Shown here: positions 1-5,587 of the stretch, piece by piece
How positions within the stretch are numbered: the first letter of the stretch is position 1
Layout: each line of letters starts with the position of its first letter
Assembly: GCA_030833305.1 (NCBI GenBank)
Contig: JAURHL010000132.1
Span: forward strand, 1-5,587
DNA length: 5,587 nt
Origin: Acidimicrobiales bacterium
GTDB taxonomy: Bacteria > Actinomycetota > Acidimicrobiia > Acidimicrobiales > Ilumatobacteraceae
Reading direction: 5' to 3'
Notes under the pieces: generated by a model
The model's input: only the letters and a program-made list of their open reading frames with translations
What the model was told of the DNA's origin: nothing
Databases searched by the model: none
Program-made: the position numbers and the translations under genes

Positions 1-1040
1 CGTTCAAGTTCGAGAGCCGTACAGAGGATTCGGTGACCAAGTTCGTCCGCAACGATGACTGGTGGGGCACGGCTCTCATGGGTCCCGTGTATCTCGACGC
101 CGTCGAGTTCTACCCGGTTCCCGATGCCGACCCCCGCACCGAATTGCTGATCAACGGAGACCTCGATCTCCTGCACACCACCGACACCAACCAGTTCCAG
201 ACGTACCGCGACGACTCGTCGTTGACGTTGGAACTCACCGACGACGGCGAGGAGTATTTCCTCATGATCAACACGGCCAAGGCACCCTTCGACGACGAAC
301 GTGTCCGCAAGGCCCTCGCGCTGGCCACCGACCGTCAGGGTTACTACGACTTGTTCAACGCCGGAGAGGGCAAGTTGGCGGACCAGATGTTCACGCCCGA
401 CAGCCCGTACTACAACCCCGACGTGAAGCAGGAAGCCAACGATCCCGAGGGTGCGGCAGCGCTGGTCGCCGAGTATTGCGGCGAGAACCCCACCGCCGAG
501 GACGGCACCGCTCAGTGCACCGACGGCAAGGTCAACATGGAGTACCAGTGGTCCGGCCCCTCGGTCCTGGCCACCCGCATCGCCGACTTCTACAACGAGA
601 GTTGGAGCTCGTACTTCAACGTGAAGTTCGACGAGAAGTCGCAGGCCGACCACATTCAGGAGGCCGCGCTCGGCATCTACAACGTGGTGGGCTGGCGTCA
701 GTTCGGCGCCGAGAACCCCGGTGACGACCGCGTGTGGCTGGAGTGCCGCAACATCGGCGGAATCTCGCTGAACTGGCCGCGCTACTGCTCCGAGGAGCGC
801 GACGCGTTGATCAAGGAGATCGCCAACCCGGCGAACCCCGATGATCGTGCCGGACTCCTGCAGCAATTGGTCCAGAACATGCACGACTCCTACGCCTACA
901 TCTTCATGACCCACACCTCGTGGGCCGTGGTGAACACCGACAAGGTTCACGGATTGTGCGATCGTGTCGCGCCTGACGGTGCGGCATTGCCCTGCTCGAC
1001 CAACGGTCGTATGTACTTCCATTCGACCTGGCTGAGCTGA
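1..1040 (+). CDS. ABC transporter substrate-binding protein, family 5 (Opp/Dpp type), 5'-truncated
   Basis: This is the C-terminal part of an extracytoplasmic solute-binding protein of the oligopeptide/dipeptide family (SBP_bac_5), which captures the solute and delivers it to the permease. The frame is already open at the window edge (first full codon at position 3). It reads FKFESRTEDSVTKFVRNDDW, the usual 'G-x-F-x-F ... V-R-N-x-x-W-G' segment in the middle of these proteins. The GTG at 33 is therefore an internal valine, not a start. About 345 residues are visible. Typical family features follow: 'FLMINTAKAPFDDERVRKAL' (the 'N-x-x-x-x-P-F-x-D-x-R-V-R-x-A' block), the 'TPDSPYYNPD' block, and a C-terminal 'YAYIFMTHTSWAVVNTDKV' segment, ending in TGA. 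The signal peptide or lipobox would lie before the window. Six cysteines fall as three close pairs, which is compatible with disulfides in an exported protein. It lies 36 nt upstream of the permease genes, so it is very probably the first part of their operon. The substrate cannot be deduced. The family call is secure; peptide specificity is not. Confidence 0.93.
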   Translation, partial: FKFESRTEDSVTKFVRNDDWWGTALMGPVYLDAVEFYPVPDADPRTELLINGDLDLLHTTDTNQFQTYRDDSSLTLELTDDGEEYFLMINTAKAPFDDERVRKALALATDRQGYYDLFNAGEGKLADQMFTPDSPYYNPDVKQEANDPEGAAALVAEYCGENPTAEDGTAQCTDGKVNMEYQWSGPSVLATRIADFYNESWSSYFNVKFDEKSQADHIQEAALGIYNVVGWRQFGAENPGDDRVWLECRNIGGISLNWPRYCSEERDALIKEIANPANPDDRAGLLQQLVQNMHDSYAYIFMTHTSWAVVNTDKVHGLCDRVAPDGAALPCSTNGRMYFHSTWLS

Positions 1041-1076
1041 CCGAAGTTTTCCGGAACGGAATCTGAAGTCACCTAA

Positions 1077-2033
1077 ATGAGGTACTACGTCCAAAGGGTC
1101 GCCCTGGCCATTCTTCTGCTCCTTGCGGTGAGCATGCTCACCTTCGGGGCGTTGAATGTGCTGGGCGACCCTTTGTTCAACATCCTCGGTCCCGTCGCCG
1201 GAGACGTGAACAACCCCGACAGCATCAAGATGATCGAGGTGGCCAAACGTGAGTTCAGCCTCGACCGTCCCTTGCCGGTCCGTTACGCGCTCTGGTTGTC
1301 CGATTTCGTTCGGGGCGACTTCGGAGTCACCTTCAGTTCGACCGGGCAACCTCCGGTCTCCGGCGTTATCAGCGAGCGTCTACCCCGCACCGTCACGTTG
1401 GTGGCGATGGCCCAGATGTTCGCCATCTTGATCTCGATTCCGTGGGCCCTCATCACCGCCTCGCGGGCGGGGAAAGTCTCCGACCGCATTTCCACGTTGA
1501 ATGCGTTCTTCCTCGTGGCGATGCCGAACTTCGCGCTCGCCGTCATCTTGAAGTACGTCTTCAGCATCAAGCTGGGCTGGATGCCCCTGACCTTCGTCGC
1601 CGACGATCCGTGGCGTAGTCGCTTGTTCCAGATGATCCTTCCGGCACTCACCATCGGCCTGCCCGTCGCCGCCGTGTACCAACGATTACTTCGAACCGAC
1701 ATCATCACCACGTTGCAACAGGACTTCATTCTTCTCGCACGAACCAAGGGTCTCTCGCGCACGCGGATCCTGCTCGTGCACGCATTGCGCCCCTCCCTCT
1801 TCTCTTTCATCACCGTCGTCGGCTTGAACACCGGCGCGCTCATCGGTGGTTCGATCGTGTCCGAGACCGTGTTCCGTATTCCGGGCATCGGATCGACCTT
1901 GGTCGAGTCGGTCTTGCGCAACGACTTCCCGGTGGTGTTGGCCATCGTCATGATCGTGGCCTCCTCGTTCGTGATCATCAACCTGCTCGTCGACTTCGCC
2001 TACACACTGATCGACCCGAGGGTCCGTCGATGA
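1077..2033 (+). CDS. oppB: Opp/Dpp-type ABC transporter permease (OppB/DppB-like)
   Basis: This inner-membrane permease (318 aa, normal length) forms one half of the translocation channel of a peptide-class importer. It opens with the OppB-typical N-terminus 'MRYYVQRVALAILLLL', with membrane segment 1 at about residues 7-29. An extracytoplasmic stretch follows, with 'FSLDRPLPVRYALWLSDFVR' and 'RGDFGVTFSSTGQPP', the conserved 'LGLDRPLPVQY..W......GDLG.S' region of OppB_N. Further hydrophobic segments lie near 105-125, 139-163, 185-203, 243-263 and 284-308. The cytoplasmic EAA loop, which docks on an ATPase, is at about 216-240 (DFILLARTKGLSRTRILL then LRPS). The protein ends 'YTLIDPRVR', as usual. 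The ATG at 1077 is preceded directly by an in-frame TAA (1074-1076), so the gene cannot start earlier. No good Shine-Dalgarno is visible; GAAG at 1065-1068 is the best candidate. Its end overlaps oppC by ATGA. The opp/dpp name is a family-level label; substrate unknown. Confidence 0.95.
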   Translation: MRYYVQRVALAILLLLAVSMLTFGALNVLGDPLFNILGPVAGDVNNPDSIKMIEVAKREFSLDRPLPVRYALWLSDFVRGDFGVTFSSTGQPPVSGVISERLPRTVTLVAMAQMFAILISIPWALITASRAGKVSDRISTLNAFFLVAMPNFALAVILKYVFSIKLGWMPLTFVADDPWRSRLFQMILPALTIGLPVAAVYQRLLRTDIITTLQQDFILLARTKGLSRTRILLVHALRPSLFSFITVVGLNTGALIGGSIVSETVFRIPGIGSTLVESVLRNDFPVVLAIVMIVASSFVIINLLVDFAYTLIDPRVRR

Positions 2034-2908
2034 GCGTCGTCGCGAACAATGCCGGCGATGAAGCCGCGGTGGCCCGCAAGAAGTTGGGCTTCGGTTTCTG
2101 GCTGTGCGTCGGTTGGCTCGGCCTGATGTTGTTCGTCGCCGTGTTCACCCCCCTTCTTCCTCTGAAGAGTCCCACGGCCAACTTCCTCGACTCCTCTCAG
2201 GGTCGGCCGCCGTACGCGCCATCGTGGAAACACTGGTTCGGAACCGACAAGGATGCGCGCGACGTGTTCTCCCGCACCCTCCACGGAGCTCGAATCTCCT
2301 TGACCGTCGGTTTTTCGGCGATCACCGCCGGTTTCCTCATCGGCGGAACGGTCGGAGTGATATCCGGCTACTTCCGCGGTTGGATCGATCGAGTCAGTTC
2401 TTTCGTGTTCGTCGTACTCCTGTCGTTCCCGTCGCTCGTCCTGGCGATCCTGCTCACGTCGCTGATCGAGCGCAGTCTCCTGACGGTGTCGCTGGTACTC
2501 GGATTGCTGAGCATCGCCCCCGTGGGTCGACTGGCTCGAGCGGCCACGTTGCAGTACTCCGATCGTGAGTTCGTACTGGCGGCCCGACAAATCGGCGCCA
2601 AGGACCGCCACATCATCATCAAGGAAATCCTTCCGAACGTGGCCATCCCCATGTCCTCGTTGGCCTTGCTGGGAATGGCGGTCGCGGTGGTCGCCGAGGG
2701 TGGACTGTCGTTCCTCGGACTGTCGGTCGAGAAGGGCATCACGTGGGGCGGACTGATCCAGCTCGGGTCGGACGCCTCCAAGACCCTCGAGAAGGCGCCC
2801 TGGATCTCGTTCTTCCCGATTCTGATGTTGTTCCTGACGGTTCTGTCGTTGAACTTCGCCGGTGACCGTTTGCGCACCTTCTTCGACGTGAAGGAGATGA
2901 CGCTGTGA
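2030..2908 (+). CDS. oppC: Opp/Dpp-type ABC transporter permease (OppC/DppC-like)
   Basis: This is the second membrane permease (292 aa, normal length), partner of the OppB-like protein in the transport channel. A short cytoplasmic N-terminus precedes membrane segment 1 (about 21-43). The diagnostic OppC motif follows at 68-94 (HWFGTDKDARDVFSRTLHG then ARISLTVG), which corresponds to the family's 'H.lGTD..GRDv.SR.i.GaR.SL.vg'. Further hydrophobic segments lie near 91-113, 121-146, 149-165, 205-228 and 258-280. The EAA loop is at about 178-204 (DREFVLAARQIGAKDRHII then LPN). 'EGGLSFLGLSV' and 'TWGGLI' at 223-242 are also hallmark OppC sequence, as is 'LNFAGDRLRTFFD' near the end. The start ATG overlaps the oppB stop as ATGA (2030-2033). 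GAGGG at 2018-2022 lies 7 nt upstream as a reasonable ribosome-binding site. The end overlaps oppD by GTGA. Translational coupling with both neighbours is inferred from these overlaps. Confidence 0.95.
   Translation: MSVVANNAGDEAAVARKKLGFGFWLCVGWLGLMLFVAVFTPLLPLKSPTANFLDSSQGRPPYAPSWKHWFGTDKDARDVFSRTLHGARISLTVGFSAITAGFLIGGTVGVISGYFRGWIDRVSSFVFVVLLSFPSLVLAILLTSLIERSLLTVSLVLGLLSIAPVGRLARAATLQYSDREFVLAARQIGAKDRHIIIKEILPNVAIPMSSLALLGMAVAVVAEGGLSFLGLSVEKGITWGGLIQLGSDASKTLEKAPWISFFPILMLFLTVLSLNFAGDRLRTFFDVKEMTL
2891..2896 (+). promoter_or_regulatory. Shine-Dalgarno site for oppD
   Basis: AAGGAG lies inside the last codons of oppC, 8 nt before the GTG at 2905. It is the strongest ribosome-binding site in the window and supports GTG as the oppD start. 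The site sits in the upstream gene, consistent with coupled translation. Confidence 0.7.
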
Positions 2909-3972
2909 ACTCGTCCACTCCCGACCGGAACGAGTTCGAACCCCTCATCGAGACGGTGAACCTCAAGACGCACTTCCGCACGCCCCGGGGTGTCGCGCGC
3001 GCCGTCGACGGAGTCTCCATCCAGATTCGTCGCGGACAGTCGATCGGAGTGGTCGGCGAGTCGGGCTCGGGAAAGACCGTCTTGTCGCGGTCGATCATGG
3101 GTCTCCTCCCCCGCAACGGTGTCATCCGTGAGGGGTCGGTGCGTTACGGCGGCGAGGAGATCGGCAATCGCACTCCCAAGCAGATGCGCAGCATCTGGGG
3201 CCGGGAGATGGCCATGATCTTCCAGGATCCGATGACCTCGCTCAACCCGGTCATGAAAGTCGGCAGGCAAGTCACCGAATCGTTGCGCTTGCATCTCGGA
3301 ATGTCGTCGTCCGAGGCGATGGCGGTGGCCGAGAAGATCTTCCGCGACGTTCGTATCCCCGAGCCCACCCGCCGCCTGAACCAGTATCCCCATGAACTCT
3401 CGGGTGGCATGCGCCAGCGTGTCATGATCGCCATCGCCTTGGCCTGTGGTCCGAACATGTTGTTCGCCGACGAGCCCACCACCGCTCTCGACGTGACCGT
3501 GCAGGCCCAGATTCTCGACCTGCTGGCCGAACAGATACGTGATCGCAACATGTCCATGCTCCTCGTCACGCACAACCTCGGCGTGGTCGCCGGCTACACC
3601 GACGAGATCGCCGTCATGTACGGCGGCAAGGTGGTCGAACGCGCTCCCACCAAGACTCTGTTCCAGAACGTCAAGATGCCCTACACCGAGGCGTTGCTCC
3701 AGAGCATTCCGCGCCTCAACCAACCGAGTCACTCGCGACTCGCCATGATCCCCGGACGCCCGCCCGATCTGGTGGACCCGCCGGCCGGATGTCGTTTCGC
3801 TTCACGTTGCGCCTACGTACGTGAACTTTGCCGACATGAGGAGCCGCCCTTGGTCCAAGCCGAGACTCCCGATCACACCTTCGCCTGTCATTTCCCGGTG
3901 GGTTCACCCGAGTATCACGAGCGACGCGTCGAATTGACCCGTGCGTCGGGCACCACGGCGGGAGTCAGCTGA
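2905..3972 (+). CDS. oppD: Opp/Dpp-type ABC transporter ATP-binding protein (OppD/DppD-like)
   Basis: This cytoplasmic ATPase (355 aa) is one half of the motor of the importer. Visible motifs: Walker A GESGSGKT at 51-58; Q-loop in FQDPMTSLNP (Q107); ABC signature LSGGMRQR at 165-172; Walker B leading to D189-E190 in FADEPTTALD, with the catalytic Glu present; and H-loop His223 in 'LVTHNLGVV'. All motifs needed for ATP hydrolysis are intact. After the ATPase core comes the oligopeptide-transporter C-terminal domain (oligo_HPY), 'IPGRPPDLVDPPAGCRF' and onward. It has cysteines C296, C302, C309 and C328 in a CX5CX6CX18C pattern. Cysteines like these bind a [4Fe-4S] cluster in a structurally characterised DppD, so a cluster here is inferred by family. 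The GTG start overlaps the oppC stop by 4 nt and has a good Shine-Dalgarno. The stop TGA overlaps the oppF ATG by one base. OppD-type is favoured over OppF by 'LSGGMRQRVMIAIALAC' and 'MPYTEALLQSIP'. Confidence 0.96.
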   Translation: MNSSTPDRNEFEPLIETVNLKTHFRTPRGVARAVDGVSIQIRRGQSIGVVGESGSGKTVLSRSIMGLLPRNGVIREGSVRYGGEEIGNRTPKQMRSIWGREMAMIFQDPMTSLNPVMKVGRQVTESLRLHLGMSSSEAMAVAEKIFRDVRIPEPTRRLNQYPHELSGGMRQRVMIAIALACGPNMLFADEPTTALDVTVQAQILDLLAEQIRDRNMSMLLVTHNLGVVAGYTDEIAVMYGGKVVERAPTKTLFQNVKMPYTEALLQSIPRLNQPSHSRLAMIPGRPPDLVDPPAGCRFASRCAYVRELCRHEEPPLVQAETPDHTFACHFPVGSPEYHERRVELTRASGTTAGVS

Positions 3973-4997
3973 TGGCCGGCACCGGAAAGGCGCATCTCCG
4001 TCCCGCTGGCGAAGCGTTGCTTCGTGTGGAGGATCTGGTCGTCGAGTTCCGTATCGGTCGCACCGGTTTGAAGGTGAACGCGGTGTCGGGCATCTCTTTC
4101 GACGTGTTGCCCGGGGAAACCTTGGGAATCGTCGGCGAGTCCGGATGTGGTAAGAGCACCACGGGTCGTGCGGTCATGCAGTTGCCGCGAGCGACATCGG
4201 GCAGCGTCGTGTTCGATGGTCGCGAATTGACCACTCTCGACAAAGAGGAGATGCGTGAGGTCCGCACCAAGGTGCAGATGATCTTCCAAGACCCCATCTC
4301 GTCGTTGAATCCCCGACGTAAGGTTCGCGACATCGTCATGGAGCCGCTTCTCATCTGGAAACGTGGCAGCAAGCAGGAGCAGGGTGAAGCGGTCGACAAG
4401 GTGCTCGAGGAGGTCGGCATCGACCCGCAACGAGCCGCCGAAAGCCTGCCGCATCAGTTCTCGGGTGGTCAGTGCCAACGAATCTCCATCGCCCGCTCGC
4501 TCGTTCTCGAACCACAACTCATCATCTGTGACGAGCCGGTCTCCGCTCTCGACGTCAGCGTCCAGGCCCAGGTCATCAATCTCCTCGAGGACCTGAAAAA
4601 AGCTCATGGCCTGACACTCATCTTCATCGCCCACGACCTGGCCGTCGTCAAGAACATCAGCGATCGTGTGGCCGTCATGTATCTGGGCAAGATCTGTGAG
4701 ATCGGCCCGAGCGAGGGCCTCTACGGCCGGCCCGCTCACCCGTACACCAAGGTGCTCCTGGACTCCATCCCGATTCCGGATCCCGACGTCGAGACGCGCA
4801 AGGTCGCCGTCGAAGGCGAGCCTCCGTCGCCGGTGAATCCGCCGTCGGGATGTCGTTTCAATCCCCGTTGCCCGAACGCCTCGGACCGGTGTCGCACCGA
4901 GGAACCGATCATGCGAGAGATCGATCCCGGTCACTTCGTGGCGTGCCATCATCCGCTGTTCGGTGGCGAGGCCCCGGTGACGGTGCGCTCCGCCTGA
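3972..4997 (+). CDS. oppF: Opp/Dpp-type ABC transporter ATP-binding protein (OppF/DppF-like)
   Basis: This is the second cytoplasmic ATPase (341 aa), expected to pair with OppD. Motifs: Walker A GESGCGKS at 55-62; Q-loop Q106 in IFQDPISSLNP; signature FSGGQCQR at 163-170, the form also seen in enterobacterial OppF; Walker B to D187-E188 in IICDEPVSALD; and H-loop His221 in 'FIAHDLAVVKNISDRV'. The C-terminus 'SIPIPDPDVE' and 'GEPPSPVNPPSGCRFNPRC' closely matches the OppF style. It carries C294, C300, C307 and C325 (CX5CX6CX17C), the same four-cysteine module as OppD, so each ATPase may hold an Fe-S cluster. The ATG at 3972 overlaps the oppD TGA by one base (TGATG), with GGGAG at 3960-3964 spaced 7 nt upstream. 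It is the last gene of the operon: the next gene is convergent, and the TGA at 4995-4997 is one base from the conserved end of the crotonase frame. No terminator hairpin with a T-run is visible after it. Confidence 0.96.
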   Translation: MAGTGKAHLRPAGEALLRVEDLVVEFRIGRTGLKVNAVSGISFDVLPGETLGIVGESGCGKSTTGRAVMQLPRATSGSVVFDGRELTTLDKEEMREVRTKVQMIFQDPISSLNPRRKVRDIVMEPLLIWKRGSKQEQGEAVDKVLEEVGIDPQRAAESLPHQFSGGQCQRISIARSLVLEPQLIICDEPVSALDVSVQAQVINLLEDLKKAHGLTLIFIAHDLAVVKNISDRVAVMYLGKICEIGPSEGLYGRPAHPYTKVLLDSIPIPDPDVETRKVAVEGEPPSPVNPPSGCRFNPRCPNASDRCRTEEPIMREIDPGHFVACHHPLFGGEAPVTVRSA

Positions 4998-4998
4998 T

Positions 4999-5085
4999 TC
5001 AGCGGTTCCGATACACCGGCGGACGCTTCTCCAGGAACGCACTCATGGATTCCCGCGCGTCCTCGGTGTGGCTCGACATGATCTG
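4999..5085 (-). pseudogene. in-frame C-terminal remnant of the crotonase gene, downstream of the TAA
   Basis: In the same minus-strand frame, 28 sense codons follow the TAA at 5086-5088 and end at a TGA (5001-4999). They encode QIM, then SSHTEDARESMSAFLEKR, then PPVYRNR. This matches the usual end of crotonase proteins, where 'ENR.Q....TED..E...AFLEKRPP.Y..R' is one continuous segment. Of the 28 codons, 24 end in G or C, as in the neighbouring genes. The stretch is therefore coding in origin, with no frameshift, and is separated from the rest of the gene only by the stop codon. It has not visibly decayed, which suggests a very recent mutation, a sequencing or assembly error, or readthrough. 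Its natural stop lies one base from the oppF stop. Confidence 0.8.
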
Positions 5086-5587
5086 TTAACGGTTCTCCAG
5101 ATCGATCGCCGACTGCATCGCCGGGATCTCGAGAGCGGTCCACATCGCTTCCTTGGTCAGATACACGCCGAACGGGGTGTTGGCCATGATGAGTTCGGCC
5201 TTGGCCAACGCGGCCTCCTCCAATCGATCGGGCTCGTGCAGCTCGACCACCAAGCCGATGCGCAATGCCTCGTCGGCATCGACGACGCGACCGGTGAGCA
5301 TCATCTCCTGCGCCCGCGCCACGCCCACGATTCGGGGCAGCAACCAACTCGTACCGATGTCGCACGCCGAGAAGCCCACGCGGATGAACGCCACGTTGAA
5401 TTTGCTCGACGTCGACGCCAATCGCACGTCACTTCCGAGCACCAGCGCCAAGCCACCACCCGCGGCGGCTCCGTTGACCGCGGCGATCACGGGCTGCGGA
5501 ATCGATCGCAGGCGTGGAATCAACGTGGCGATGTGTTTTTGAACCGCGAAAGCTCGCTGGGTCGGACCCATGTCCTCAGTGTGGGGA
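5086..5587 (-). CDS. crotonase-superfamily protein (enoyl-CoA hydratase/isomerase type), 5'-partial, ends at a probable premature stop
   Basis: This is a crotonase-fold acyl-CoA enzyme whose N-terminal third lies beyond the window. The frame is open to the window edge: 'PHTED' precedes the Met at 5571, which is therefore probably internal. Numbering from that Met, the CoA/oxyanion-hole region is 'PVIAAVNGAAAGGGLALVL' at 27-45, followed by 'SDVRLAS', 'FNVAFIRVGFSACDIGTSW', 'LLPRIVG' and 'LTGRVVDADEALRIGLV'. These are all standard crotonase blocks. Aligned without gaps to rat mitochondrial enoyl-CoA hydratase, Glu144 is replaced by Ala42 and Glu164 by Phe62. Asp71 in 'CDIGT' matches the catalytic Asp position of dienoyl-CoA isomerase. 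Classical hydratase activity is thus doubtful; isomerase or another acyl-CoA reaction is possible. The frame stops at a TAA (5086-5088) directly after 'IDLENR', where relatives continue. Recognisable sequence resumes in the same frame beyond it, so the gene is probably broken, or the stop is an error. It converges on the transporter operon and has no obvious functional link to it. Confidence 0.85.
   Translation of the reverse strand, partial: PHTEDMGPTQRAFAVQKHIATLIPRLRSIPQPVIAAVNGAAAGGGLALVLGSDVRLASTSSKFNVAFIRVGFSACDIGTSWLLPRIVGVARAQEMMLTGRVVDADEALRIGLVVELHEPDRLEEAALAKAELIMANTPFGVYLTKEAMWTALEIPAMQSAIDLENR

Noticed and set aside
33..35. GTG as a start codon for the binding protein.
   Set aside because: The frame is open upstream to the window edge and encodes conserved family sequence there, and a protein starting here would lack the whole N-terminal half and its export signal.
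1049..1056. Palindrome TTCCGGAA in the gap before oppB, considered as a terminator or operator.
   Set aside because: It is only 8 bp with no loop and no T-run after it. A palindrome this short is expected by chance, and the downstream genes clearly belong to the same operon.
2368..3732. A 454-codon open frame on the minus strand, antisense to the end of oppC and most of oppD.
   Set aside because: It lies opposite strongly conserved permease and ATPase sequence and has a low-complexity His/Asp/Gly/Arg-rich composition typical of antisense frames in high-GC DNA. It has no recognisable domain.
3049..4160. Similar DNA segments in oppD and oppF (Walker A region and cysteine region), considered as a repeat or recent duplication.
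   Set aside because: The similarity follows the conserved protein motifs of two ancient paralogous ATPases and fades between them, so it is not a recent DNA repeat.
3915..5042. A 375-codon open frame on the minus strand, antisense to oppF.
   Set aside because: It shares pieces with the antisense frame of oppD only because oppD and oppF are homologous. It also runs across the crotonase tail in another frame. It is a shadow of oppF.
5569..5571. ATG as the start of the crotonase gene on the minus strand.
   Set aside because: The frame continues upstream to the window edge with family-like sequence (PHTED before the Met). A start here would remove the N-terminal part of the crotonase fold, including the first oxyanion-hole residue.

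Overview
The window looks like part of a high-GC bacterial chromosome. GC-ending codons dominate all frames called as genes, and TTG is used freely for leucine. This codon use and the protein style suggest an actinobacterium, possibly of the Acidimicrobiia type. That placement is inferred from impression only and could not be tested here.

Positions 1-4997 (+ strand) hold most of a canonical oligopeptide/dipeptide-class (Opp/Dpp) ABC importer operon. In order they are: the C-terminal part of the family-5 solute-binding protein (its 5' end lies before the window), the permeases OppB-like and OppC-like, and the two ATPases OppD-like and OppF-like. After a 36-nt gap behind the binding protein, the four membrane and ATPase genes overlap by 4, 4 and 1 nt. 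They are therefore very probably co-transcribed and translationally coupled. The binding protein would capture the solute outside the membrane, the two permeases form the channel, and the OppD/OppF heterodimer powers uptake by ATP hydrolysis. Both ATPases have complete Walker A, Q-loop, signature, Walker B and H-loop motifs, and both carry the four-cysteine C-terminal module described for DppD-type ATPases. The substrate cannot be read from sequence; peptides are the default, but other solutes are carried by this family.

Positions 4999-5587 (- strand) hold the 3' part of a convergent crotonase-superfamily gene (enoyl-CoA hydratase/isomerase type), whose 5' end lies beyond the window. Its reading frame is broken by a TAA at 5086-5088. 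The same frame then continues for 28 more codons of recognisable crotonase C-terminus to a TGA at 4999-5001, one base from the oppF stop. This looks like a recent nonsense mutation or a sequence error and is the most noteworthy point in the window. The crotonase also lacks both catalytic glutamates of classical enoyl-CoA hydratase.

There are no RNA genes, mobile elements, CRISPR arrays or long non-coding stretches. I see no evidence of an undescribed system: this is an ordinary transporter operon next to an ordinary metabolic gene, with a few details worth checking.
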